Source: Xanthobacteraceae bacterium
Lineage (GTDB): Bacteria > Pseudomonadota > Alphaproteobacteria > Rhizobiales > Xanthobacteraceae
Assembly (NCBI GenBank): GCA_028282095.1
Contig: JANQIP010000070.1
Location: 1-64,000, forward strand
Direction: 5' to 3'
DNA: 64,000 nucleotides
Shown here: positions 8,663 to 16,369 of the stretch, in pieces
How the letters are laid out: the number at the start of each line of letters is the position of its first letter
How positions within the stretch are numbered: the first letter of the stretch is position 1
Position numbers and translations under genes: made by a program
Notes under the pieces: model-generated
Databases searched by the model: none
What the model was told of the DNA's origin: nothing
The model's input: only the letters and a program-made list of their open reading frames with translations

Positions 8663-9407
8663 TCGCGTAACTCCCTAGATAGACTTCGCGGACGTGCGGA
8701 TCGGCGGCGACCGCCGCGGGTGGCCCCTCGCAAATGATACGTCCCGCCGCAAGCACGATGACACGTCTGGCGAAGCGGAAAACGAGATCGATGTCGTGCT
8801 CGATCATCAGCACCGCAATGTCGGATGGCAGCCTGGCCAGCGCCTGCTCGATGCGGCGCGCCTCGCCGCGAGGAACCCCAGCGGCCGGCTCATCGAGCAG
8901 GAGCACCTTAGGCCGCAGCACCAGCGCAATCGCCAGCTCGAGCAGGCGCTGCTGCCCATAGGCAATCTGCGAAACCGGTTCGTGCGCGACGACCGCGAGG
9001 CCAAGCTCCTCGAGGATGGCTGGCGCCTCGCTGGCGACTGCGGCGATCTTCCAGGGATCGCCGAACATGCGACCGCTCTTTCCCTCGCGCTGAAGAATTG
9101 CGAGCGCCACATGGTCGCGCACGGCCATCTCGCGAAACACGCGGCTGACCTGGAAGCTGCGGACCAGCCCGAGGCGAACCCTTTCAACGCTCGCGGCCCG
9201 GGTAATGTCCTTGCCGGCCAGTTCGATGCGCCCGGAAGAGGGGGCGAGAGAGCCGGTAACCAGATTGATGAAAGTCGTCTTTCCCGCACCATTCGGTCCG
9301 ATCAACGCGGCCCGGTCACCAGACTCCAGAGCGAGCGATATGTTGGAGGCGACGATGAGGCCGCCGAAAGATCGGGACAGATCTTCGACCTTAAGAAGAA
9401 TGGTCAC
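8643..9407 (-). CDS. Branched-chain-amino-acid-type ABC ATPase (LivG family)
   Basis: A 254-aa ATPase with Walker A GPNGAGKTT, a divergent signature IAYGQQRLLELAIAL, Walker B LLLDEPAAGVP and the switch region MIEHDIDLVF. The LivG insert region (SFQVSRVF) is present. A GTG start at 9407 (VTILLKVEDL) is preferred; it overlaps the livM-like stop by 17 bp, and the longer frame adds 34 non-homologous residues. It acts with the LivF-like, LivM-like, LivH-like and LivK-like neighbours. Confidence 0.87.
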   Translation of the reverse strand: MTILLKVEDLSRSFGGLIVASNISLALESGDRAALIGPNGAGKTTFINLVTGSLAPSSGRIELAGKDITRAASVERVRLGLVRSFQVSRVFREMAVRDHVALAILQREGKSGRMFGDPWKIAAVASEAPAILEELGLAVVAHEPVSQIAYGQQRLLELAIALVLRPKVLLLDEPAAGVPRGEARRIEQALARLPSDIAVLMIEHDIDLVFRFARRVIVLAAGRIICEGPPAAVAADPHVREVYLGSYANGSRSV

Positions 9408-10401
9408 GCCGCCCGCCTCGTAATTTGACCAAGAAACGCGCCGGGAAAGATTGAAGCCCCTTGGGAAGGAACAGCACGACAGCGATGAGCAAAGCTCCGA
9501 CAATGGCAAGCCAGTGAAACGGGCTCGCCGCGGAGACGAAATGCTCGAACGTCATGAACACGACGGTTCCGATGAGCGCGCCGTACAAGCTCGAAGCGCC
9601 ACCGAGAACGAGCATGACAAGCGCTTCGGCGGACCATGCGAAACTGACGCTGTCGAGTCCGACGACGCCGGTCGCAATAGCGATCAACGCGCCACCGATC
9701 CCGGCGACCGCTCCGGAAATCGTGTACATCCGTATCAACACGGGATAGACCGACACGCCCATTGCCGCGACGCGGACGCGGTCCTGCATGATTCCGCGAC
9801 AGAGCAATCCGAAGGGCGATCGCACGAGCCGCTGCAAAACGGCAAAGACGCATACCAACAGAACCAGGCCGAAGAGATAGGCCGTACGGCCGTAGAAATC
9901 GAAAGCGAAGAGTCCAAGAACCGGCGCCGGCGAGATTCCGATCAAGCCATCGCTGCCGCCGGTGATACTGCTCGCCTTGTTGGCCGCCGCATGCATGAGC
10001 TGCACCAAAGCGATCGACAAGACGAGCTGCGGCAGCCCCGAGGTGCGCAAGATGATCGCTCCGGATACCGCGCCCATCACGGCGCCCGCCATCGCGCCCA
10101 CGACGATCAACGCAATGGGATCGGTCAAACCCTGTACGCAGAAATATCCCGCCGCATAGGCACCCGCGCCATACATTACGGCATGTCCCAATGTGGCAAT
10201 ACCGCAAATGCCGGTGACCAAGCACAGCGACAGGACGAAAAACGCTGCCGCAAGGATCCGCGTGAGCAGCCCGAGATCGTCGGGGAAAACCACGTAAGCC
10301 GCACCGCCGAGAACGGCGATTGCCAACGTCCCGATCAGGTCGCTGGATAACGCTGTCGTTTTCTTTTCCTTGACCGAGTCGGCGATCGAGGCGGAGGTCA
10401 T
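9391..10401 (-). CDS. Branched-chain-amino-acid-type ABC permease (LivM family)
   Basis: A 336-aa inner-membrane permease with about ten hydrophobic helices and the LivM-type GIATLGHAVMYGAGAYAAG segment. The ATG at 10401 (MTSASIADS) overlaps the livH-like stop by 4 bp (ATGA). The longer open frame upstream is only the shadow of livH. It forms the membrane channel with the LivH-like protein in the putative aromatic-acid importer. Confidence 0.87.
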   Translation of the reverse strand: MTSASIADSVKEKKTTALSSDLIGTLAIAVLGGAAYVVFPDDLGLLTRILAAAFFVLSLCLVTGICGIATLGHAVMYGAGAYAAGYFCVQGLTDPIALIVVGAMAGAVMGAVSGAIILRTSGLPQLVLSIALVQLMHAAANKASSITGGSDGLIGISPAPVLGLFAFDFYGRTAYLFGLVLLVCVFAVLQRLVRSPFGLLCRGIMQDRVRVAAMGVSVYPVLIRMYTISGAVAGIGGALIAIATGVVGLDSVSFAWSAEALVMLVLGGASSLYGALIGTVVFMTFEHFVSAASPFHWLAIVGALLIAVVLFLPKGLQSFPARFLVKLRGGRRDHSS

Positions 10402-11264
10402 GCATGCGCCCTTCCGAGCAGGCCCTTCGGAAAGACGAGCACGATAATGACGACCGCGAAATAGAAGAAGAACTCGCCGAGGTTTGGAATGAAATACTTG
10501 CCCACCGTGTCGATCAACCCGAGCCCGAGCGAGGCGACGAGCGCGCCCAGTATGGACCCGGCGCCGCCGATCGATACGACGACCAGGAACGTCACCATAT
10601 AGCGGAGCGCGTAATAGGGCTCGATCGGGAGGATCTCGGCGCCGACAACGCCGCCGAATGCACCGAGCGCGACGGCAAGGGCAAACGTGCTCGCATAGAT
10701 CCATTCGGTGCGCACGCCGAGCGCCGCAGCCATCGCCGGATTGTCAACGGTGGCCCGCAGCTTGATCCCGAATGTCGTCTTTTCCATCATGAACCACAGG
10801 CCGCTCGCGATCACCACGCCGCAGACAATGACGAACAAGCGGTGAGCCGGAACCGAGCGAATACCAAGGTCAACCGGACCACTGATCAAATCGGGCACCG
10901 CAATCATCTTCATGGTCGGGCCGAATGCGTAATTCATGAGTCCGATCACCACGAAGGTGATGCCGATCGTCATCAACACCTGCGTGAGCTCGGACGCCGC
11001 GTAGATGCGCCGGTACAGCAGGACTTCCAGGGGGAACAGAACGACGATGCTCATGACGACGGCGATGGCAATGGCAACACCATAACCGAAGCCGAGTTGG
11101 CCGGTGACATAGGAGGCGAAGTAGCCGCCGACCATCGCGAAGGCGCCATGCGCGAGATTGACCACGCGCATCAAGCCCAACATCACCGATAGTCCGATCG
11201 AGATGATGAAAAGCACCATCCCGTAAGCGAGCGCGTCAAGCGCAATCCCGAACGCGGTCTGCAT
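10398..11264 (-). CDS. Branched-chain-amino-acid-type ABC permease (LivH family)
   Basis: A 288-aa permease; multiple hydrophobic segments include GMVLFIISIGLSVMLGLMR and VVNLAHGAFAMVGGY, characteristic of LivH. The ATG at 11264 is chosen; a GTG three codons upstream is possible. A 177-bp gap containing a dispersed repeat separates it from the binding-protein gene, so continued transcription is likely but not shown. Confidence 0.87.
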   Translation of the reverse strand: MQTAFGIALDALAYGMVLFIISIGLSVMLGLMRVVNLAHGAFAMVGGYFASYVTGQLGFGYGVAIAIAVVMSIVVLFPLEVLLYRRIYAASELTQVLMTIGITFVVIGLMNYAFGPTMKMIAVPDLISGPVDLGIRSVPAHRLFVIVCGVVIASGLWFMMEKTTFGIKLRATVDNPAMAAALGVRTEWIYASTFALAVALGAFGGVVGAEILPIEPYYALRYMVTFLVVVSIGGAGSILGALVASLGLGLIDTVGKYFIPNLGEFFFYFAVVIIVLVFPKGLLGRAHA

Positions 11265-11279
11265 ACAAAGCACCCGAGT

Positions 11280-11400
11280 CGGCTAGGGCATGATGCACGA
11301 AAAGCCGGCAGACCTTTCGGACAAGATCATGCGACCGGACGAAGAGAAAGAAAGCGCGATTGATTCAGGGCGAAGCAATCGCGCTCTCAGAATCGCCGGC
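11280..11400 (-). repeat. Composite GATCATGC / GCGCGATTGATTC repeat, reverse orientation
   Basis: The segment GCATGATGCACGAAAAGCC...CTTTCGGACAAGATCATGC followed by AAGCGCGATTGATTCA is the inverted form of the roughly 100-bp element found at about 7.7, 25.2, 31.6, 53.7 and 57.7 kb. It sits inside the putative transporter operon between the livK-like and livH-like genes. Confidence 0.7.
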
Positions 11401-11441
11401 GTTGAGAACCTCAGCACATCAGATCCGAGCCACGCCCTTGC

Positions 11442-12620
11442 TCATTGGGTCGGGGCGAGGCCAGAATCGGGCTGATCCGCGAAGATCTGGATCTCTTTGT
11501 TGATGAGCTTGCCGTTCTTCTTCGCCACTTCGCGGAGATAGATGTTCTGGCGGATATGGCGGGTCTGCGGATCGATCCTGACCGGGCCGCGCGGGCTCTT
11601 CCAGTCCAGGGATTTGGCCGCAGCGATCGCCTTGTCGGGGTCACGCTTGCCGTCGGTCGCTTCGATCATCTTGTAGATCACGTGCATGCCGTCGAACGCG
11701 CCGACCGCACACATGTTCACCTCGTCGAGCGTCCCGGCGATTTCCTTCACCTTGGCGAGGAATTTCTCGTTCTCGGGCGACTCATGGGCGAGCGAGTAAT
11801 GATAGGTCGACCTGATCCCCAGTGCACGCTCCCCGAGCGCCGGCAGATCGGGCTCGTGCGTTACGTCACCGGTCGTTAAGAGCTTGATGCCCTGATCGCG
11901 CAGGCCATTATCGATGAACGACTTGGTGTAGGCGAGCGTGGGCGGCCCCGAGGGCAAGAATGCGAAAACCGCGTCCGCGCCGGAATCGCGGATACGCTGC
12001 ATGATCGGGCTGAAATCGGTGGTCTTGACCGGCATTCTGATCGACTCCGGGACGCTGCCGCCGAGTGATTCAAACGTCTTCTTGAAAGCCTTCTCGGCGT
12101 CGATGCCGGGCCCGTAGTCGGTGACGGTGGTGATGATCTTCTTGAGCCCCATCGCCGATGCGACCTTCGCCATCGGCACGGTGTTCTGCCACATCGTAAA
12201 CGAGGTGCGAACGATGTAGGGGCTGCGCTGGGTAATCGCCGAGGTCGCCGCGTTGAAGACGACGAGGGCCGTCTTGCTCGGCTCCAGGAGCGGTGCGATC
12301 GCCATTGCGTTGGGAGTGAAATAGACGCCGCCGAGGTAATCGACTTTGTCCTTGACGATCAGCTCTTGAGCCAAGGCCTTCGCCTTGGCGGGATTTGGCC
12401 CGCCGGTATCGCGATAGATGAACTCAACGTCGATTTTGCCACCAACCTTTTCGCCGTTCAGCGCACGATACGCATCAATCCCCAGCTTGAAGTTCTTGCC
12501 GGCAAGCGCAAACGGTCCGGCGAACGGTCCGACAATGCCAACCTTGATCGTATCCGCCGATGCACCCGAGGGGACCATCAGCGCAGCAGCAAAGGCCAGG
12601 AAGATACCCTTCCAGTTCAT
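11442..12620 (-). CDS. Periplasmic ABC substrate-binding protein (LivK / Peripla_BP_6)
   Basis: A 392-aa protein. The signal peptide (about 1-22, ending GASADTIKV) is followed by the receptor-ligand fold of LivK-type proteins: VGIVGPFAGPFALAGKN, IDVEFIYRDTGG and an AVFAFLPSGPP segment. The second of two adjacent ATGs (12620) has GGAGG at good distance. It is the first gene after a 320-bp gap that contains a MarR-type inverted repeat. In this setting it probably binds an aromatic acid such as 4-hydroxybenzoate, which is inference from neighbours. Confidence 0.87.
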   Translation of the reverse strand: MNWKGIFLAFAAALMVPSGASADTIKVGIVGPFAGPFALAGKNFKLGIDAYRALNGEKVGGKIDVEFIYRDTGGPNPAKAKALAQELIVKDKVDYLGGVYFTPNAMAIAPLLEPSKTALVVFNAATSAITQRSPYIVRTSFTMWQNTVPMAKVASAMGLKKIITTVTDYGPGIDAEKAFKKTFESLGGSVPESIRMPVKTTDFSPIMQRIRDSGADAVFAFLPSGPPTLAYTKSFIDNGLRDQGIKLLTTGDVTHEPDLPALGERALGIRSTYHYSLAHESPENEKFLAKVKEIAGTLDEVNMCAVGAFDGMHVIYKMIEATDGKRDPDKAIAAAKSLDWKSPRGPVRIDPQTRHIRQNIYLREVAKKNGKLINKEIQIFADQPDSGLAPTQ

Positions 12621-12738
12621 CATTTCCTCCCACTTCGTCTTTGTTTGTTTATCGTTTAGGTATGCGCAGCCGTCTTTTCCGGCAGTCAAGACGGATCGAT
12701 TCTCGCGACTGATCCAGGGGCATCGCCACGATAAGGGC

Positions 12739-12763
12739 AATTGGTTTGTTTGTCAAACTAGTT
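12739..12763. promoter_or_regulatory. Putative MarR operator upstream of the transporter genes
   Basis: The inverted repeat AATTGGTTTG-N5-CAAACTAGTT matches in 8 of 10 arm positions and has the same spacing as the perfect site at 20941-20965. It lies in the 320-bp gap between the ligase and the livK-like gene, about 120 bp upstream of the livK start, where a promoter would be expected. Confidence 0.65.
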
Positions 12764-12940
12764 AAGTCTATTGTTTAGGTGCCCAACAATCATTCAATTG
12801 ATCAAGATCAAAGACAAAGGCAGGGCACGGACCACAGCCGGCATCCCAGGCGTGATCGTTTCTCTCTTATCTGTCGCGCTCCCTTTTCCTTTCTGTTTGA
12901 TCGCATGCTTTTCGCGCGAAGAATCTGCCGAGATCCCGTT

Positions 12941-14710
12941 TCAGGACGCTTGCCGAGAGATTTGCATCTGCACCAGGGTTTCGGCGTTCGGGCAATAATC
13001 TTGATAGGCGGACGCCGCCTCGTCTTCCTCGAGATCGTGGACGCAGCGTTCCTGATTCTCGCACGCCGCGCAGCGCCGCTGCATATCGATCATCACCTGG
13101 GGCTCCGCTTCGGCGATCTGACCGATATCAAGGTCGAGCTCGCGCATGAGTCGTGCCAGCAGATCCGCGGTCAGCCACTGGCGGAGCCGGAACCTGCGGA
13201 CTTTGCCGGTCGCCGTTCGCGGGACGACGTCGACGAAGACGATATTGCGCGGGCATTTGTACTTGGAGAGGTTGTCGAGCAGCTTTTGCTGGACCACATG
13301 TTTCAGCGTTTCGCTGCCGCCTTCGGCGGCGACGAGAAACATCGCCAGACGAACAAGCCCATCGCGGTCGGGCGCGCCGACAACGACAGCCTCGGCGACG
13401 CCCGGCACCGCAACCGCGCATTCCTCGATCTCGGTCGGGGATACCCACTGGCCGGAGATCTTGAGCAGGTCATCGCCGCGACCCTGATGTCGCCACCAGC
13501 CGTCTCGACCGACGACAAACACGTCGCCGGTGCGGAACCAACCGTCCTGGAATGCGGCCGCAGTCTTGTCGGGTTGGCGCCAATAGCCGCGGCACAGTGA
13601 ACCCATCTTCACCCACAGGACGCCCGGCGTGTCTGCCTCCGCAACCGGGCGATCATCGTCGATGAGCTTTGCCTCGACATAGGGCATCGGCTTTCCGGTT
13701 GCGCCCGGACAATGGTCCTCCGGCGTGCCCGAGATCATCATGAATATGGTCTCGGTCGCTCCGATTCCCTCGACAATGGAACGGCCGGTGACTTCGCGCC
13801 AGCGCAGGTAAAGGCTTTCGGGTAAGGCTTCGCCCGCCGAAATGTAGGAGCGAACGGCTTTGAAGCCCGGCCATGCGGCTTGGCCTTCACGGAGAAGATT
13901 ACGGTAAAACGCAGGGACGCTGAGCATGATGCTCGGGCGGAACCGTTCGACGATCATCGCGATCGTCGCGGCATCCGGCCAGCCGTCAAAGAGCACGAGG
14001 GTCGAGCCGCTGCGCAGCCCGCCGATCAACACGTGCCCGAGCGCAAAGGCGAAAAACAATTTGGAGGACGAGAACACACGCTGGCCGGGACCATATCCGA
14101 ACGCCGCCAGATAGGAATCGCCGATCGTCACGTCGCCGTGGCAATGCATGGCCGCCTTTGGCATGCCCGTCGTCCCCGACGTATAGAGCCAGAACGCGAC
14201 GTCGCCTGCGCTCGTCGGCGCCGGGTCGAGATGGGATGTGGCCGCCGCCGTCAGTCCGTGGAGTGTCGGGAAGCCCTGCCCTGCGGTTCCTCGCACGACC
14301 ACGAGGCCCGGGCTGCAGTCGCCGAGGGCGATGGCCTCGCGATAGAGCGGGAGGAACTCATCGTCCAGCAGCAGGACGGTCGCTTCGCTATCCTTCATGA
14401 TGAAGGAAAGGTCTTTGGCGCTCGCCCGCGTGCTCAGCGGAACCACGACGGCGCCGATGCGCATGATCCCGAGAAAGGCGGCAACAAAGTCGGGGCTGTC
14501 CTTGAGCAGGAGCAGAGCGCGTGCCCCCGGCGGCAAGTGCGGTTTGAGCGCGTTGCCGAACCGGTTGACCGCCGCAGCGACGTCGCCATAGGTGATTTCG
14601 GAATCTCCAAAAAAAATCGCGATCTCGCCTGCCCCACCGCGCGCCAGCGTCGGACCGAGCAGTTCGTCGCTCGCATTGAGTGTTGGGTCGTTCGTTTTGG
14701 ACCCATTCAT
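12941..14710 (-). CDS. Benzoate-CoA-ligase-like enzyme with C-terminal Cys-rich (DUF6455-like) domain
   Basis: A 589-aa protein. Residues 1 to about 515 form an AMP-forming acyl/aryl-CoA synthetase of the benzoate/4-hydroxybenzoate-CoA ligase group: YTSGTTGMPK (176-185), GIGATETIF, GWFRTGDVFV, and catalytic Lys at about 503 in PRTATGKVRR. All key motifs are intact. Residues of about 516-589 form an extra domain with Cys547-x2-Cys550-x5-Cys556-x16-Cys573 and YCPNAET, which resembles DUF6455 domains normally found as small stand-alone alphaproteobacterial proteins. The start overlaps the MocA-YqeC stop by 4 bp, with GGGGAGGA in front. It presumably makes the aryl-CoA substrate of the HcrABC-like enzyme. 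Its exact acid is unknown. Confidence 0.85.
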   Translation of the reverse strand: MNGSKTNDPTLNASDELLGPTLARGGAGEIAIFFGDSEITYGDVAAAVNRFGNALKPHLPPGARALLLLKDSPDFVAAFLGIMRIGAVVVPLSTRASAKDLSFIMKDSEATVLLLDDEFLPLYREAIALGDCSPGLVVVRGTAGQGFPTLHGLTAAATSHLDPAPTSAGDVAFWLYTSGTTGMPKAAMHCHGDVTIGDSYLAAFGYGPGQRVFSSSKLFFAFALGHVLIGGLRSGSTLVLFDGWPDAATIAMIVERFRPSIMLSVPAFYRNLLREGQAAWPGFKAVRSYISAGEALPESLYLRWREVTGRSIVEGIGATETIFMMISGTPEDHCPGATGKPMPYVEAKLIDDDRPVAEADTPGVLWVKMGSLCRGYWRQPDKTAAAFQDGWFRTGDVFVVGRDGWWRHQGRGDDLLKISGQWVSPTEIEECAVAVPGVAEAVVVGAPDRDGLVRLAMFLVAAEGGSETLKHVVQQKLLDNLSKYKCPRNIVFVDVVPRTATGKVRRFRLRQWLTADLLARLMRELDLDIGQIAEAEPQVMIDMQRRCAACENQERCVHDLEEDEAASAYQDYCPNAETLVQMQISRQAS

Positions 14711-16146
14711 TTGTCTTCCTCCCCGCCTTCACGTTCACGCATTAGCCGGATGACCGGAGCAGGCTTGAGCCATCCTGCTGCGGCGCGCTCCGGCGCAAGT
14801 CCGCCAAGGCCAAACACGCAATCAAGGACATGCCCGGCTGCCGCAAGGCGCTCAGGCGCATCGGCTTGGTTGACGAAGAGGACCCTGCGACTTCCCCCCG
14901 GTGCTCCTCTAGCGAGCCCTTCGGGGTTCACGGCCATCCTTGCAAGAGAGGCAGGCGTCACCGGTTGCGAGGCGTGTAGGCCGGTCACGGAGGCCCAGCG
15001 CTCGGCGCGAAAAACAGTACGATCATCGAGCGGCTGTCCGAGCCCGCTGGCTCCCGCAACGATAATGACGGTGTCGGTTGATCGCGGAAAGACCGGCTCG
15101 TGCCGGCCGGGAGCCTTGAGCGGCTTGCGCGCTGCGCCATCGGCCTCAACGATAATGCGGTCGAAGCGATCTTGCTCGGCAACCATATCGACGACCTCGG
15201 GTGCAAACCCGATGAGCCGCCCGCGCGCGCGATCGATGGTACGAAAGCCGAGCACCGGCGTGGGATCAGCGCCGGCGTGGGCGAGCAGAGCGGCTGCGCC
15301 GTCGGCTTCGCAGGCACGCCAAGGTCCTTCCGCCTCCTCGATGGCCATCTTCGTCGTTGTCGTCGCGAGCACGCGACTCCCGCACGCGCTCAGCTCGCGG
15401 GCAAGCGCCGCCATGAGGCTGGTCTTGCCGCCCGCGCCACAGATTGCGATGAGGCGCGCCTCCGCGAGACCGAGCCCATGGACCAGCTCCGTTCTCGGGC
15501 GATTGCAGTTCACCTCGGTGGAAGAGGCGCCGAACGCGGCAAGATCGTCTGGGCAATCAACGTCGCGGAACGGCGTTTCGTCCGGGAACGACACTGCAAT
15601 GGCTGCATCGCGGTTCGTTTCGATCACAGAGCGGCCGCCCGCATCGCCTTGCAGACGGCGCAACGCCGGGAAATAGTGTGACCCGAAAACAGCAGGGCCG
15701 TAGCGCCGACCGGCGACGGCGGGGTGGCAGATTCCGCGCCCGCTTTGCTCGAACGCGGCAATCAGCCGATCAATGACGGCGCAATCGAGCCGCGGCTGAT
15801 CGGCCGGGAGAAACATCGCGGCGTCTACAATGGACTCGATGGCGGCGAGACCAACACTGACCGAGCTGCTCTGGCCCTGCCGGTGGCGGTCGTTGTGCAC
15901 GAAGGCGAGGCGCGCGTCAGCCTGAAGGCCGGTCAATGCCGCCTGAACCCTTTCATGTTCGTGACCGAGCACAACGGCGATCGGCGCGAGGCGCGATTCA
16001 AGCGCGGCCTCGACGACCCAACGCACGAGCGGCTTGCCCATGAACGGCGATATCAATTTGTTGCTGCCAAAACGCCGCGACAGACCAGCCGCCATCACGA
16101 CGCCGCCCACCTTCAAGCCCGGCCGTTTCCCTGTTCCCGCGCGCAC
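14707..16146 (-). CDS. MocA-YqeC fusion: molybdenum-cofactor cytidylyltransferase plus selenium-hydroxylase accessory domain
   Basis: A 479-aa protein. Residues of about 12-205 form a MocA-type nucleotidyltransferase (VMAAGLSRRFGSNKL, LPADQPRLD, GDAGGRSVIE). Residues of about 225-475 form a YqeC domain: P-loop-like ICGAGGKTSL (235-244), ATTTTKM, VEADGAARKPLK and FVNQAD. In E. coli these are separate genes (ygfJ, yqeC) in the selenium-dependent hydroxylase cluster. MocA proteins make MCD for XDH-family enzymes; YqeC is a marker of selenium-dependent molybdenum hydroxylases with unresolved chemistry. A GTG start follows AAGGAGA. It is coupled to the ligase gene by an ATGA overlap, which ties selenium/molybdenum maturation to the aromatic pathway. 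Confidence 0.85.
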   Translation of the reverse strand: MRAGTGKRPGLKVGGVVMAAGLSRRFGSNKLISPFMGKPLVRWVVEAALESRLAPIAVVLGHEHERVQAALTGLQADARLAFVHNDRHRQGQSSSVSVGLAAIESIVDAAMFLPADQPRLDCAVIDRLIAAFEQSGRGICHPAVAGRRYGPAVFGSHYFPALRRLQGDAGGRSVIETNRDAAIAVSFPDETPFRDVDCPDDLAAFGASSTEVNCNRPRTELVHGLGLAEARLIAICGAGGKTSLMAALARELSACGSRVLATTTTKMAIEEAEGPWRACEADGAAALLAHAGADPTPVLGFRTIDRARGRLIGFAPEVVDMVAEQDRFDRIIVEADGAARKPLKAPGRHEPVFPRSTDTVIIVAGASGLGQPLDDRTVFRAERWASVTGLHASQPVTPASLARMAVNPEGLARGAPGGSRRVLFVNQADAPERLAAAGHVLDCVFGLGGLAPERAAAGWLKPAPVIRLMREREGGEEDK

Positions 16147-16369
16147 GGCGAACGTCTCCTTGCGCGTATCGCATCTTTCGGGGGCTTGCTTTTCTCTGCG
16201 ACGCTATACTGGTTCTATCTGTTTCTTTTTGTACGGCACTAACACGACGAAACATGCTTAAGCTTTGGTGCCGTGGGCCACCGCTTCAGATTGAAAACAG
16301 TCGTACCCTCTTTGCTTTTGTCTGATTACATCGTCTGCTGCGACAAGCCTGCCGGTTCTTTGGGACCCT
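16147..16369. other. Intergenic spacer with decayed repeats inside the hydroxylase series
   Basis: The 223 bp between hcrA-like and mocA-yqeC hold a degraded form of the GGCACCAACAC palindrome (about 16233-16274) and a degraded piece of the roughly 100-bp composite repeat (about 16280-16350). No operator like the three MarR-type sites and no convincing promoter was seen. Confidence 0.5.
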
